Shown: positions 8,998 to 18,489, numbered from the stretch's first letter. The stretch is 64,000 bases of DNA from SKHV01 sp963678565 (GCA_963678565.1 OY782875.1:3162001-3226000); one strand, 5' to 3'. Numbers and translations are program-made. Notes: a model not told the origin generated them from the sequence alone.

Positions 8998-9510
8998 ATG
9001 GCTTTAATAAAAGAATTAAACGGAACAACTCCAGAATTCGGAGAAAATTGCTTTTTAGCAGAAAATGCAACTATTGTTGGTGATGTAAAAATGGGTGATG
9101 ATTGTAGCATTTGGTTTAGTGCTGTTTTACGAGGAGATGTAAATTACATTAAATTAGGTAACAATGTAAATGTACAAGACGGAGCAATTATCCATGGAAC
9201 CTATAAAAAATCGGCTACAAATGTTGGAAATAATGTTTCAATAGCGCATGGTGCAATTATTCATGGCTGTACCATACACGACAATGTTTTAGTTGGCATG
9301 AATGCGGTTGTTTTAGACAATGCAATTATCGAAAGCAACAGTATTATTGCGGCAGGGGCGGTTGTAACAAAAGGAACTGTTGTTCGTTCTGGTAGTATTT
9401 ATGCCGGATCGCCTGCAAAAAAAATTAAAGATATGAGTCCAGACCTTCTAAAAGGTGAAGTGGAACGTATTTCAAACAGTTATGCAATGTATGCCAGTTG
9501 GTATAAATAA
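8998..9510 (+). CDS. Gamma-class carbonic anhydrase-like hexapeptide-repeat protein
   Basis: 170 aa left-handed beta-helix protein of the YrdA/PaaY/gamma-carbonic anhydrase family. Hexapeptide repeats run from about residue 15 to 140 (NATIVGDVKMGDDCSIW, NVNVQDGAIIHG, NNVSIAHGAIIHG, DNVLVGMNAVV, NSIIAAGAVVTKG), followed by a C-terminal helix. The three metal-binding histidines are in place: H66 (IIHG), H84 and H89 (AHGAIIHG), as is R45 in AVLRGDVNYI. The family holds Zn or Fe as a trimer; true CO2 hydration is shown for only some members, so the enzymatic call is tentative. Followed 68 nt later by yjbQ on the same strand. Confidence 0.88.
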   Translation: MALIKELNGTTPEFGENCFLAENATIVGDVKMGDDCSIWFSAVLRGDVNYIKLGNNVNVQDGAIIHGTYKKSATNVGNNVSIAHGAIIHGCTIHDNVLVGMNAVVLDNAIIESNSIIAAGAVVTKGTVVRSGSIYAGSPAKKIKDMSPDLLKGEVERISNSYAMYASWYK

Positions 9511-9578
9511 ATATAGTAATAGCTGCTTAAAACATTAATTGTATTTAGGTGGCTATTTTCTTTCCAAGTCAATCCAAT

Positions 9579-9989
9579 ATGATTCAACAATTTGAATTTA
9601 AACTTGCGCCAGCAACTCGTGGTTTTCATTTAATCACGAATGAAATAAAAAGGAACATCAAAGACCTTCCTGAAACAGGAATACTAAACTTAATCATACA
9701 ACATACTTCGGCAGCTTTAACCATCAATGAAAATGCCGATCCGGATGTTCGTGCCGACTTGAATCGATTTACCAATCATCTAATTCCTGAAAACCTTCCA
9801 TTCTACGAACATATTTTTGAGGGATCTGACGATATGCCGGCACACATAAAATCTTCATTATTTGGTCCAACCCTTACTATTCCAATAACCAATCACCAAT
9901 TTAACCTGGGTACTTGGCAAGGTATTTACCTGTGTGAATTTCGGAATTATGGTGGAAATCGAAGAATTGTAGCAACAATTTATAGCTAA
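9579..9989 (+). CDS. yjbQ: YjbQ family protein (secondary thiamine-phosphate synthase-like)
   Basis: 136 aa UPF0047/YjbQ protein. The signature HTSAALTINENADPDVRADL is present, with GSDDMPAHIKSSLFG and the C-terminal LGTWQGIYLCEF block; conserved His and Asp residues form the family's metal or phosphate site. Weak thiamine-phosphate synthase activity has been reported for the family; physiological role uncertain. An upstream in-frame GTG (9549) would add ten residues, but the ATG at 9579 gives the normal family N-terminus (MIQQFEFKLAPATRGFH) and length. Confidence 0.88.
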   Translation: MIQQFEFKLAPATRGFHLITNEIKRNIKDLPETGILNLIIQHTSAALTINENADPDVRADLNRFTNHLIPENLPFYEHIFEGSDDMPAHIKSSLFGPTLTIPITNHQFNLGTWQGIYLCEFRNYGGNRRIVATIYS

Positions 9990-10163
9990 TGAGCATTATT
10001 TGTTCATCATTTAAACTTTATATCCAAAATATTGTTTTTTTAGAATTAATCTAAATCTTGATTTAAAATAATTGACTTTTATAAATATTTGTCACAACTT
10101 GATGGCAATTTTTAACAGATTGATAGAAATTAACATAGGATATAATAACCTAAACAATTAATA

Positions 10164-13082
10164 ATGAAAAAAAGAACATCGCAATTTGCATTTTTTCTAT
10201 TTGCACTTTCGATTATTTTCTTACAATCATGCGTTGATGAAAGCTATGATTTGTCTGAAGATAATCTATCAACGGAAGTAAGTTTTGGTGGAAGCAACCT
10301 AGCTTTTCCAATTGGAAGTACCGACTCAATTTTTCTGGGAGACCTTATTCCAGAAGACAATGACCTAATTGCACTAAATGATGATAGCATATATAGTATC
10401 AGCATGTCTAGTACAATTGATCCAATCAGCTTATCAATTGATCCAATCACATTAAACATTGGAGATGTATCTATTGATCCGCTCGAACTAGAATTTGGTT
10501 CAACAAGTGTTCCTGATTTTAATTTGGCACAAATTAGCACTTCATCTAACTTTAGTGTACCCGAAGCCGATTTAACTGATTTAACACTGCCAACAGTTCA
10601 AACGAACTTCCCATATTCTCAAAACTTACCAGCTCCTGTAACAGTTGCGGGTGTAGATATTGATGCTGTGCTACAGTTTGATGGTGATCCAATAGCAACC
10701 ACATTCACATACGATTTAAATGCAAACGAAGAAGTTGACGCAATTAACATAGTCTATTTAGGTTCAGATGAAAATGGTGATCGCTTCTCGATGACCATTG
10801 ATGTATCAGCAATTACAAGTGCACTTGATCCTGCGCAATCTACTTTAACAATAGATGACTTTCATATTACCTTTCCTGATGATTTTGTGATCGCAGCAGA
10901 TCAATCATCTCCTTTAATTTCGAGTTCTTCAATTTCTGGATCAACTTATAACATTTCTAATTATGCAATTCCTAATGGAGCAGATGAAGTTGAAATTTCA
11001 TTTTATCTTAAATCATTAAATCTCAACCAGACGGGTAATATAAATTATTCTGAAAATGTAACTTACGGTTTGGAAATGACCATCGACGGAGTTAGTAATG
11101 GTGAATCAATTAGTTCGTTAGATGTTTCGGTATTAGCAGACAATCAACTTACTTTAAATTACGCCGATATTACTACTGCCGATTTATCAATTGATAGTTT
11201 TGAGCCGGGCTCGTTTAATATGGCTACCTCTATTGATGGACTAGAAGATTTAAAATCGATAGGTTTAATTGAATTTGAAACAACAAGTGAATTAAACATC
11301 AATATAAGTGATCCGGGGTTACCTTTATCATTTATCGATGGTGATTTAACAATTCAATTCCCAACCATTTTTGAGTTCGACCAGACACTTAGTACTCTAG
11401 GAGCAGCAACTTTAAATGCAAGCAACCAGTTAATCATCCCTGCAGAAGACTTGTTTGGAGCTCGTATTACTTTGGTGATGAAAACATTAGACTTATCAGA
11501 CAAACCAATTGTTGACGCTTCTATTTCATTAGACGAAGTAGTTTCTTATGAAGCAACTGGACTTACCATGGGTAGCGAACGAATGGAAACAACAGAATTG
11601 AATGGCTTAGGTCAAAAATCAATTGACATTACCATTCCTGAAAGCCCAATGGGAATTGAAGCTGCAACGGTAACTACAAAATCAATTACAGCAGAGGTAG
11701 CACAATCAAGTGTTTTTGAATTAAATGAAAAAGTTCCTACTGAAATTCAAGCATTACAATTTGTGTCATTAACAGAGAATTCAATGATAAATATCTCAAT
11801 TAATTTTGATGGTGTTCCAGATGGATTAGGAAACTTAACTTTTGATGAATTTGCTATTAATTTACCGAGCTTTATTCAATTTGCAGAATCTGATGGAGTT
11901 GTTGATGGAGTTTTAGCATTAGATGAATCATTTAGTGCAAACACAGGATATAGCAAGATGCTAACAATAACAGGGATTGATTTTACCAGTGCCTTTGGCG
12001 CAAATGGCGTTGAAACAATTGACGTTAATGGTAAAAACATGCTAATAATTAATTCAAACAATGCGATCACGTTAGAAGGTGGTGTAAAAACTCAAGAATC
12101 AACTTTGAGTAGTGATGATTTAGATGGATTATCCATTACACCTTCAGTAACAATTGAACCTCTTACAGTTGGGGAAGTTATTGGTACTTTTGATCCAAAA
12201 ATTGATCCAGTTGATCAATCAGTTGAATTAGATTTGGGTGATGGCCTTACCTTCTTAGAAGAAGCAAATATAAAGTTCAACAATCCTCAAATAATGCTTA
12301 CCATTAATAGTAACATTGGATTACCTGTTGATATTGATTTAGAACTTCAAGGAAAAGATACTGATGGAAATATTGTTGAAGGTTCAACCGTTAAAACTAC
12401 AGCAATTAAAATTAAAGCAGCAGAAGTTGTTGGCGAATCAACGCCATCAAAATTCCTACTTTCAGAACAGGGTACAACCTTGCCTGGTTATGAGCCAATT
12501 CAAATTCAAGGAATTTCAAACCTATTGCAAACCCTTCCTGATATGATCTCTTTCCAAATGACTGCTGCTTCAGACAAAACACAGCAACATAAAATTGATC
12601 TAAATAAAGAATTAACAATTTCAGGAGAATATGAAATTGCAGTTCCACTGGAATTTGATGAATTTGAAATCAATTACGATACAATTTATGATGGTATGGC
12701 CGAAGGTATGGCAGACCTTTTTGAATCATTAGGAGATATTGAAGTTAATGTTCAGGCATTTATTGAGAACTCAATTCCTTTAGCATTTAATATAGATCTT
12801 ACGCCAATTGATATCAATGGAGATACCTTAGTTGGTGTTACAACATCAATATCAGATACCATCCCTGCAGGAGATGGTGTAATTGCAGCATCTGAAGAAC
12901 TCATTATTCAATTATCATCTGAAAACGATGCAATTTCAAATTTTGATGGCTTTATAGTTAACTTGAGTGTTAAAGCAAACTCAACTGTTGGTGGTGCTGC
13001 GCTCCGCGATGACCAGTTTATTAGAATCAGAGATATTGCTATTTTAATTCCAGAGGGAATAAATATTGATATTAATAACTGA
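10164..13082 (+). CDS. Large acidic surface lipoprotein, partner of a DUF5723 barrel
   Basis: 972 aa. Signal peptide with lipobox (FALSIIFLQSC, Cys at residue 23), so probably an outer-membrane lipoprotein. The mature part is rich in Asp/Glu/Ser/Thr/Ile with repeating beta-strand patterns and no cysteine-rich or catalytic motif that I recognise. Short motifs recur with variation (VSIDPLELEFG; LDLSDKPIVDASISLDEV; EFDEFEINYDTIYDG), suggesting tandem immunoglobulin-like or similar beta modules. The gene for a DUF5723 outer-membrane protein follows after 40 nt. A second, smaller lipoprotein/DUF5723 pair follows, and both lipoproteins begin with a similar stretch (LAFPIGSTDSI versus IAIPFAQFTYS). 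Function unknown; a complex with the neighbouring barrel is inferred. Confidence 0.75.
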   Translation: MKKRTSQFAFFLFALSIIFLQSCVDESYDLSEDNLSTEVSFGGSNLAFPIGSTDSIFLGDLIPEDNDLIALNDDSIYSISMSSTIDPISLSIDPITLNIGDVSIDPLELEFGSTSVPDFNLAQISTSSNFSVPEADLTDLTLPTVQTNFPYSQNLPAPVTVAGVDIDAVLQFDGDPIATTFTYDLNANEEVDAINIVYLGSDENGDRFSMTIDVSAITSALDPAQSTLTIDDFHITFPDDFVIAADQSSPLISSSSISGSTYNISNYAIPNGADEVEISFYLKSLNLNQTGNINYSENVTYGLEMTIDGVSNGESISSLDVSVLADNQLTLNYADITTADLSIDSFEPGSFNMATSIDGLEDLKSIGLIEFETTSELNINISDPGLPLSFIDGDLTIQFPTIFEFDQTLSTLGAATLNASNQLIIPAEDLFGARITLVMKTLDLSDKPIVDASISLDEVVSYEATGLTMGSERMETTELNGLGQKSIDITIPESPMGIEAATVTTKSITAEVAQSSVFELNEKVPTEIQALQFVSLTENSMINISINFDGVPDGLGNLTFDEFAINLPSFIQFAESDGVVDGVLALDESFSANTGYSKMLTITGIDFTSAFGANGVETIDVNGKNMLIINSNNAITLEGGVKTQESTLSSDDLDGLSITPSVTIEPLTVGEVIGTFDPKIDPVDQSVELDLGDGLTFLEEANIKFNNPQIMLTINSNIGLPVDIDLELQGKDTDGNIVEGSTVKTTAIKIKAAEVVGESTPSKFLLSEQGTTLPGYEPIQIQGISNLLQTLPDMISFQMTAASDKTQQHKIDLNKELTISGEYEIAVPLEFDEFEINYDTIYDGMAEGMADLFESLGDIEVNVQAFIENSIPLAFNIDLTPIDINGDTLVGVTTSISDTIPAGDGVIAASEELIIQLSSENDAISNFDGFIVNLSVKANSTVGGAALRDDQFIRIRDIAILIPEGINIDINN

Positions 13083-13122
13083 TCAAGCAATGAATAAGAA
13101 CAATTCAAAAACGAATAATAAG

Positions 13123-14517
13123 ATGAAAAAATATATAGCAATATTAATAATTGGTTTATTCCTGCTTCCATTCATTGGTCAAAGTCAAGGAACTAAATCC
13201 ACTTATTTTATAGAAGGTGCACCATATAATCACCAAAACAACCCTGCATTTTATAACGATCTGAATTATTTTGGAATTGGAATAAGCAATTTTAATATTG
13301 GCACCAAATCCAACATTGGACTTAAGAAGTTTATTTTCCCTTATGATGATCCAGATGGAAACAAATCATTAACAACGTTCTTAAGTCCCTCTGTTTCTGC
13401 AGATGATTTTCTTAATGGTTTAGAGGACAATAATTTCTTTAATTTTAATCTAAGTGAAAACATTCTAGGTTTCGGTTTTAGAGGTTTTGGAGGTTTTAAC
13501 ACCTTTGATGTAAACATTAAATCAAACACATATTTAAATCTTCCATACGATCTATTTAATTTCCTAAAAAATGGAGCAAATTCATCAGAAGGAAGTGAAT
13601 ATCAGATGGGGAACCTTCGAATGATGTCAACAAATTATGCTGAAGTTGCATTTGGACATTCTCGCCGCTTCATTGATAAATTAACCGTTGGAGCAAAAAT
13701 TAAAGTATTAGTTGGTTTAGCTGCTATTGATGCTAACTTGGAACAAATGGATATATCAATGTCGGTAGAAGAATGGAGCATTGAATCAAACGGATACCTT
13801 CGCGTTGCAGGCACCGGACCAGAGTTTGTTACCGACAGCGAGAATGCAATTGAAAACTTCGAATTAAATAGTCCGGGACCCGGTGGATTTGGAGCAGCAA
13901 TAGATCTTGGTGCGAGTTATGAGGTAATCGATGGATTAACCGTTTCTGCTGCTATTTTAGACCTTGGTTCAATTGCTTGGAGCAACACCATTTCGGGGGT
14001 AACCGATAACGAAAAAATAACCTTCAATGGGTTTGATGATATCGTTTTAGCATCTTCTGATGAAACAACTGAAGGTGGAATTGGTGAGCAAGGTGATCAA
14101 TTACAAGATGATCTTATGAATATGGCAAACTTTTATGATGATGGAACAGTATCGGACTTTTCTACATCGTTAAATCCAACCGTAAACTTAGGTGCTGAAT
14201 ATGTAATTCCTTACGTGAAGCAAATTAGTGTTGGTTTATTATTTTCATCTCAAACAAATGAGTTTTATACCAATAACGAAACCCGATTTTTTGCAAACAT
14301 ATCAGCTTCAAAATGGTTTGATATTTCAGCAAATTATGCTTTAACAACACTCGGTAATTCTTATGGATGGGTATTAAATTTCCATCCAAAAGGTGTTAAC
14401 TTATTCTTAGGATCTGATTTCATGGTTACCGATGTTACACCTCAGTATATTCCATTGAACAATATCAATTCTAATGTTTTCTTTGGTCTGAACTTTGCAA
14501 TTGGTAAAAGACGTTAA
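13123..14517 (+). CDS. DUF5723 family outer-membrane barrel protein (copy 1)
   Basis: 464 aa. Signal peptide MKKYIAILIIGLFLLPFIGQSQ. The mature part opens with the family pattern of a YF.EGAPYNHQNNPAFY block, then many amphipathic strands (YFGIGISNFNIG, ILGFGFRGFGGFNTFDVNI, FGHSRRFIDKLTVGAKIKVLVG, VNLGAEYVIPYVKQISVGLLFS) and ends NSNVFFGLNFAIGKRR. This is a PorP/FadL-like barrel layout seen in Bacteroidota gliding and secretion-related loci, but no substrate is known. Upstream in-frame starts at 13066 and 13090 exist; 13123 is chosen because it places the signal peptide at the N-terminus. It ends in a strong terminator. Confidence 0.78.
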   Translation: MKKYIAILIIGLFLLPFIGQSQGTKSTYFIEGAPYNHQNNPAFYNDLNYFGIGISNFNIGTKSNIGLKKFIFPYDDPDGNKSLTTFLSPSVSADDFLNGLEDNNFFNFNLSENILGFGFRGFGGFNTFDVNIKSNTYLNLPYDLFNFLKNGANSSEGSEYQMGNLRMMSTNYAEVAFGHSRRFIDKLTVGAKIKVLVGLAAIDANLEQMDISMSVEEWSIESNGYLRVAGTGPEFVTDSENAIENFELNSPGPGGFGAAIDLGASYEVIDGLTVSAAILDLGSIAWSNTISGVTDNEKITFNGFDDIVLASSDETTEGGIGEQGDQLQDDLMNMANFYDDGTVSDFSTSLNPTVNLGAEYVIPYVKQISVGLLFSSQTNEFYTNNETRFFANISASKWFDISANYALTTLGNSYGWVLNFHPKGVNLFLGSDFMVTDVTPQYIPLNNINSNVFFGLNFAIGKRR

Positions 14518-14536
14518 TAAATAAAATTATAGATAA

Positions 14537-14568
14537 AAAAGGGTCGTCTGTTTTCAGATGACCCTTTT
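14537..14568 (+). terminator. Intrinsic terminator after first lipoprotein/DUF5723 pair
   Basis: 14-bp stem AAAAGGGTCGTCTG / CAGATGACCCTTTT (14537-14550, 14555-14568) with one G-T wobble and a TTTT loop, followed by GCTTTCT. It lies 19 nt after the stop at 14517, so the second pair probably has its own promoter. Confidence 0.85.
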
Positions 14569-14664
14569 GCTTTCTAAATAAACTACAAATTACAATTCAA
14601 TACATACTTTTTAATTTAATAAACTAGTTTTAAATCGTAAATAAAACCTGTTAAAACGGAAGAA

Positions 14665-15255
14665 ATGAAAAAGCTTACCTATTATATGATTATCTTGATT
14701 GTTTTAACAGCCTGTGAGATTGGTAAAGTAAGTGACGTAACAATTAATACTCAACCTGAAATAGCAATACCATTTGCTCAATTCACCTATAGTAATGAAC
14801 AACTTGTTTCGCAAGTATCAGGTAATCTTTCCACCATTGATACATTTGTTATAAAGGATTATGCAGATACAAGCTATTTAGATATTGAAGGAGCAGATTT
14901 AAGTGATTTCAATTTTAATAAATTAATTGTCTATACCGAAAACAGATTTCCATTTGGAATTTCATTCTCAGTTCAGTTTGTAACCGAAACGGATATTACA
15001 GAAAAAATTACAATTGCAAACATTGCGAAGGCTCCTTTCGATGCCCCAACCATGCTAACCGATACTATTAATATTTCTGAAGATTTACTTGAAAGTATAA
15101 AAGCAGCAATTGCTATTAAACCATATATTATAATTGATTCGCTGACCTCAAACATGATTTCAAATCTTACAGATGAAAACTTTGCAAAGCTAAATCTTGG
15201 AATTCAAACTGTTGTTAATATTAATGATACAATTTCAATAAGAAACTCAAATTAG
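14665..15255 (+). CDS. Small lipoprotein preceding second DUF5723 protein
   Basis: 196 aa. Lipoprotein signal peptide with lipobox VLTAC (Cys at residue 17). The mature domain is beta-rich and threonine/isoleucine-rich (VTINTQPEIAIPFAQFTYSN, YLDIEGADLSDFNFNKLIVY). It appears to be a shorter relative of the 972-aa lipoprotein at 10164, sharing a 'PxxAxPF/IG' opening and Asp-Leu-Ser-Asp-type turns. It lies 9 nt before the next DUF5723 gene, so the two are translated together. Function not known. Confidence 0.7.
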   Translation: MKKLTYYMIILIVLTACEIGKVSDVTINTQPEIAIPFAQFTYSNEQLVSQVSGNLSTIDTFVIKDYADTSYLDIEGADLSDFNFNKLIVYTENRFPFGISFSVQFVTETDITEKITIANIAKAPFDAPTMLTDTINISEDLLESIKAAIAIKPYIIIDSLTSNMISNLTDENFAKLNLGIQTVVNINDTISIRNSN

Positions 15256-15264
15256 ATTAATAAC

Positions 15265-16659
15265 ATGTCGATTAAGCAATACATAGTCACTTTATTACTT
15301 CTATTTAGCTCACTGCTTACAGTTGGGCAAATGAGTCATTCGTTATATGTATTTGACAATTTACCTCAAAATAATTTCGAGAATCCGGCCTTAATAAATA
15401 ATGCTGAATGGACATTAAGTTTGCCAATTCTAGCTGGGGTTTCCGCAAATTTTTATTCCCCTGTAACTTTTAATCAATTGGGCTCAATTACTCAAGACAG
15501 CATACTAAATTTAAACCTCAAAAATTTACAAAAGAAAACTCCTTCAGTTTTTTCGATCAACCAAACCTTAGATATTCCGCTATTTACATATACAAGATCA
15601 AAAGACAAGCATCAATTTTCATTTGCCTTATACGAAAGACAAAACTTTTCGATCTATGCAAATTCGGAATTGCTAAATCTGATAAATAATGGAAACAGCA
15701 ACATCAATCAAATTCAACAACCTAAAGCTGGATTTAATTTTACAAGTTATCATGAATTTTCGGCAGGGTTCGCAAAAAGGAAGAATAGAAAATTAACCTT
15801 GGGCGCTAGAGCCAAATTGCTTTTGGGAACTTATAATTTTCAAACCAGAAAATCAGAAATTGCAATAAAAACAGAGTCCGATCTAACAGCGCAGGATTTT
15901 GCAGTTCAGGCTGTATATGAATACAATGATAGCATCCTACCAATCACAAAAGAATCATTCATATCAAACTTCATTTCGCCTAAAAACATTGGGTTTGCAT
16001 TCGATTACGGATTCCATTACCACATCGATCGAAAATCAAAAATCAGTGCTTCAATTAATAATGTTGGTTTTATTCGCTGGAATACACAATCAATTAATTA
16101 TACCGCAATCGGTGATTATACATGGAAAGGGATTGACCTTGATCAAGTAATCAATCATCAAAAGGACTTCAATGAAATAATCGAGGAAACAAAAACATCA
16201 ATTCAGAAATCAATAGGTGACACAATTACATACTCAGCGTATTACACTTTGGTTAATCCCAATGTTTTGCTTCACTATACTCAAAAAATTGCTCCACAAT
16301 TAGAAATGAGTATGATCAACAGAACAACCCTGTTTTATAATCATATCAAAAACAATTTATCAATCGTCGCAAAATATCAAATCAATAAACATACGGCAGT
16401 AAGTTCTAGCTATTCTATAATCAATCGTTCATTTATCAATCTGGGGATAGCCGTTTATTCAAATCATAGAAAATTCGATTGGTACATGGGAACAAATAAT
16501 TTTCTTTGGTTTCTTTCATCGTCTAACTTCAAAGCTGCCAATCTTACTTTTGGTTGCAATCTTAAACTGCAAAACGTTATTGATCCACTTTATTTATCTT
16601 GGGAGAAAAAACGCAAAATGAGCCTAAAACGACAACAAAACTGGTACGAATTAGAATAG
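15265..16659 (+). CDS. DUF5723 family outer-membrane barrel protein (copy 2)
   Basis: 464 aa, the same length as copy 1. Signal peptide to about residue 21 (LLTVGQ), then HSLYVFDNLPQNNFENPAL, equivalent to the family's 'N-P-A' opening block. Repeated barrel strands follow (HEFSAGFAKRKNRKLTLGAR, KISASINNVGFIRW, LNLG-type repeats), with a C-terminal ALYLSWEKKRK-like tail. Sequence identity to copy 1 is low, so this is an old duplication or a separately recruited paralogue. Paired with its own lipoprotein. Role unknown. Confidence 0.72.
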   Translation: MSIKQYIVTLLLLFSSLLTVGQMSHSLYVFDNLPQNNFENPALINNAEWTLSLPILAGVSANFYSPVTFNQLGSITQDSILNLNLKNLQKKTPSVFSINQTLDIPLFTYTRSKDKHQFSFALYERQNFSIYANSELLNLINNGNSNINQIQQPKAGFNFTSYHEFSAGFAKRKNRKLTLGARAKLLLGTYNFQTRKSEIAIKTESDLTAQDFAVQAVYEYNDSILPITKESFISNFISPKNIGFAFDYGFHYHIDRKSKISASINNVGFIRWNTQSINYTAIGDYTWKGIDLDQVINHQKDFNEIIEETKTSIQKSIGDTITYSAYYTLVNPNVLLHYTQKIAPQLEMSMINRTTLFYNHIKNNLSIVAKYQINKHTAVSSSYSIINRSFINLGIAVYSNHRKFDWYMGTNNFLWFLSSSNFKAANLTFGCNLKLQNVIDPLYLSWEKKRKMSLKRQQNWYELE

Positions 16660-16797
16660 ATCAATTATCCAACCATTGAATAAAAAAATTAAATATTCGA
16701 AAGCATTGAACCTTTTTCCTGATAAATTGTAAATATTACGACAATAAAATTTTCAAATAAAAAAAATATTACCATATTTGCGAGCAACTGAAAAGAA
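16660..16797 (+). promoter_or_regulatory. leu operon promoter region (-33 at 16750-16753, -7 at 16773-16780)
   Basis: CATATTTG (16773-16780) matches TAnnTTTG in all but the first base, and TTTT (16750-16753) sits 19 nt upstream where the -33 TTTG is expected. Transcription would begin about 16785-16790, only some ten nt before the leader ATG at 16798. The short leader is what an attenuator needs. The rest of 16660-16749 shows nothing else. Confidence 0.6.
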
Positions 16798-16863
16798 ATG
16801 AATAGAATTTTAAACATATCACTCATTAGCCTCATTATTCTGATTCTGGATCAACAGAAGTGA
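16798..16863 (+). CDS. Ile/Leu-rich leader peptide of the leu operon
   Basis: 21-codon open reading frame ATG...TGA. After Met-Asn-Arg the run ILNISLISLIILIL holds six Ile (ATT x5, ATA x1) and five Leu codons within 14 positions, then Asp-Gln-Gln-Lys and stop. An 11-of-21 content of exactly the amino acids made by the downstream genes is the hallmark of a transcription-attenuation leader peptide. It is too short for ordinary gene finding. Its stop codon overlaps the first arm of the antiterminator (16862-16870), so a ribosome that finishes translation covers that arm, while one stalled for charged tRNA-Ile or tRNA-Leu leaves it free. Slightly more Ile than Leu fits an operon whose enzymes may serve both pathways. 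Confidence 0.82.
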   Translation: MNRILNISLISLIILILDQQK

Positions 16864-16938
16864 GAGTGGTATGTATTATATAGAAATGAATTAAATAATT
16901 ATATAAAACCATTCTCAAATTACGAGAGTGGTTTTTTT
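16862..16938 (+). promoter_or_regulatory. Transcription attenuator (antiterminator/terminator switch) upstream of leuA
   Basis: Three segments. A = GAGAGTGGT at 16862-16870; B = ACCATTCTC at 16908-16916; C = GAGAGTGGT at 16924-16932, identical to A. B and C form a 12-bp stem (16905-16916 with 16924-16935, one G-T wobble, loop AAATTAC) followed by seven T, an intrinsic terminator. A and B can pair instead (9 bp), extended by TTATATA (16876-16882) with TATATAA (16900-16906), giving an antiterminator. A overlaps the leader-peptide stop codon. Seen in sequence; the regulatory logic follows classical leu/ilv/his attenuation. leuA begins 43 nt beyond the T run. Confidence 0.82.
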
Positions 16939-16980
16939 GTTAAATAATTCGGTGATTAAACCGATAAAAACTTAAATAAT

Positions 16981-18489
16981 ATGAGCGATAGGTTGTACAT
17001 TTTCGACACGACATTACGCGACGGAGAACAAGTTCCAGGTTGCCAGTTGAACACAATTGAAAAAATTGAAGTTGCAAAGGCGCTCGAAGAACTAGGCGTT
17101 GATGTTATTGAGTCGGGTTTTCCTATCTCAAGCCCCGGAGATTTTAACTCAGTGGTAGAGATTTCGAAAGCAGTTACGTGGCCAACAATTTGCGCTTTAA
17201 CGCGTGCAGTTGAAAAAGATATTGACGTTGCCGCTGACGCTCTCAAGTTTGCAAAAAAAGGTAGAATCCATACAGGGATTGGGACCTCTCCATATCATAT
17301 TAAATACAAACTCAACTCAAACGAAGATGAAATCATCGAACGTGCAATTCGTGCAGTAAAATATGCAAAACGTTACGTTGAAGATGTTGAGTTTTATGCT
17401 GAAGACGCCGGTCGTACCGGAAACGAATATTTAGCGAGAGTAGTTGAAGCTGTTATTAAGGCAGGTGCAACAGTGGTTAATATTCCTGATACAACTGGTT
17501 ATACTATGCCTCATGAATTTGGTGCAAAAATCAAATACTTGATGGAGAATGTAAAAGGGGTGCACAATGCAATTATTTCAACACACTGTCACAACGACTT
17601 AGGAATGGCAACAGCCAACTCAGTAAGTGGTATTTTAAACGGTGCTCGCCAGGTAGAAGTAACCATCAACGGAATTGGGGAACGTGCCGGTAATACTTCC
17701 TTAGAAGAAGTAGTTATGGCATTCAAAAGCCGCGAGAAAGAAATGGGTATTGTAACCAATGTGAATACGAAGAAGATTTACAATACCAGCCGTTTGGTTT
17801 CGAGCTTAATGAACATGCCTGTTCAAGCAAACAAGGCAATTGTTGGTCGAAATGCTTTTGCGCATTCATCAGGTATTCATCAGGATGGAGTATTGAAAAA
17901 TAGAGAAAACTACGAAATCATCGATCCAAACGATGTAGGTATCAACGAATCTTCAATTCTATTAACAGCCCGTAGTGGTCGTGCAGCATTGAATCACCAT
18001 TTGGAAAACTTAGGCTTCAGCTTGAATAAAGAAAAGTTGGATGAAGTATACGAAGAGTTTTTGAAATTGGCTGATAAGAAAAAAGACATCAATGAAGACG
18101 ATTTGTTAATGTTAGTTGGTGAGGTTCGACGTGAAAACGACCGAATTAAATTAGACTTTTTACAAGTTGTTTCCGGTAAATCCTTAGAACCAATGGCTAC
18201 TGTTCGTTTAGAAATTGCAGGCGAAAAATTCACGGCAACTTCAAGTGGCAATGGTCCGGTTGATGCTGGTATTAATGCTGTGAAACAAATTATCACCAAG
18301 CATGTTAATGTTGAAGAATTCTTGATTCAAGCGATCAATAAAGGTAGCGACGATTTTGGCAAAGTTCATATGACATTAGAATTTGACGGAAAAATGTTCC
18401 ATGGCTTTGGTGCTCATACCGACATTATTACAGCATCGGTTGAAGCATATCTTGATGCTTTAAACAAAATTCCGGTTGTTAAAAAATAG
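16981..18489 (+). CDS. leuA: 2-isopropylmalate synthase
   Basis: 502 aa. First committed step of leucine synthesis: acetyl-CoA + 2-oxoisovalerate to 2-isopropylmalate. Seen: catalytic opening FDTTLRDGEQVPGCQL (R13, D14), the STHCHNDLGMATANS metal-binding block, the NGIGERAGNTSLEEV signature, AHSSGIHQDG, and a C-terminal regulatory (LeuA allosteric) domain from about residue 390, so leucine feedback is expected. First structural gene after the attenuator; leuC follows after 48 nt. Confidence 0.95.
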   Translation: MSDRLYIFDTTLRDGEQVPGCQLNTIEKIEVAKALEELGVDVIESGFPISSPGDFNSVVEISKAVTWPTICALTRAVEKDIDVAADALKFAKKGRIHTGIGTSPYHIKYKLNSNEDEIIERAIRAVKYAKRYVEDVEFYAEDAGRTGNEYLARVVEAVIKAGATVVNIPDTTGYTMPHEFGAKIKYLMENVKGVHNAIISTHCHNDLGMATANSVSGILNGARQVEVTINGIGERAGNTSLEEVVMAFKSREKEMGIVTNVNTKKIYNTSRLVSSLMNMPVQANKAIVGRNAFAHSSGIHQDGVLKNRENYEIIDPNDVGINESSILLTARSGRAALNHHLENLGFSLNKEKLDEVYEEFLKLADKKKDINEDDLLMLVGEVRRENDRIKLDFLQVVSGKSLEPMATVRLEIAGEKFTATSSGNGPVDAGINAVKQIITKHVNVEEFLIQAINKGSDDFGKVHMTLEFDGKMFHGFGAHTDIITASVEAYLDALNKIPVVKK

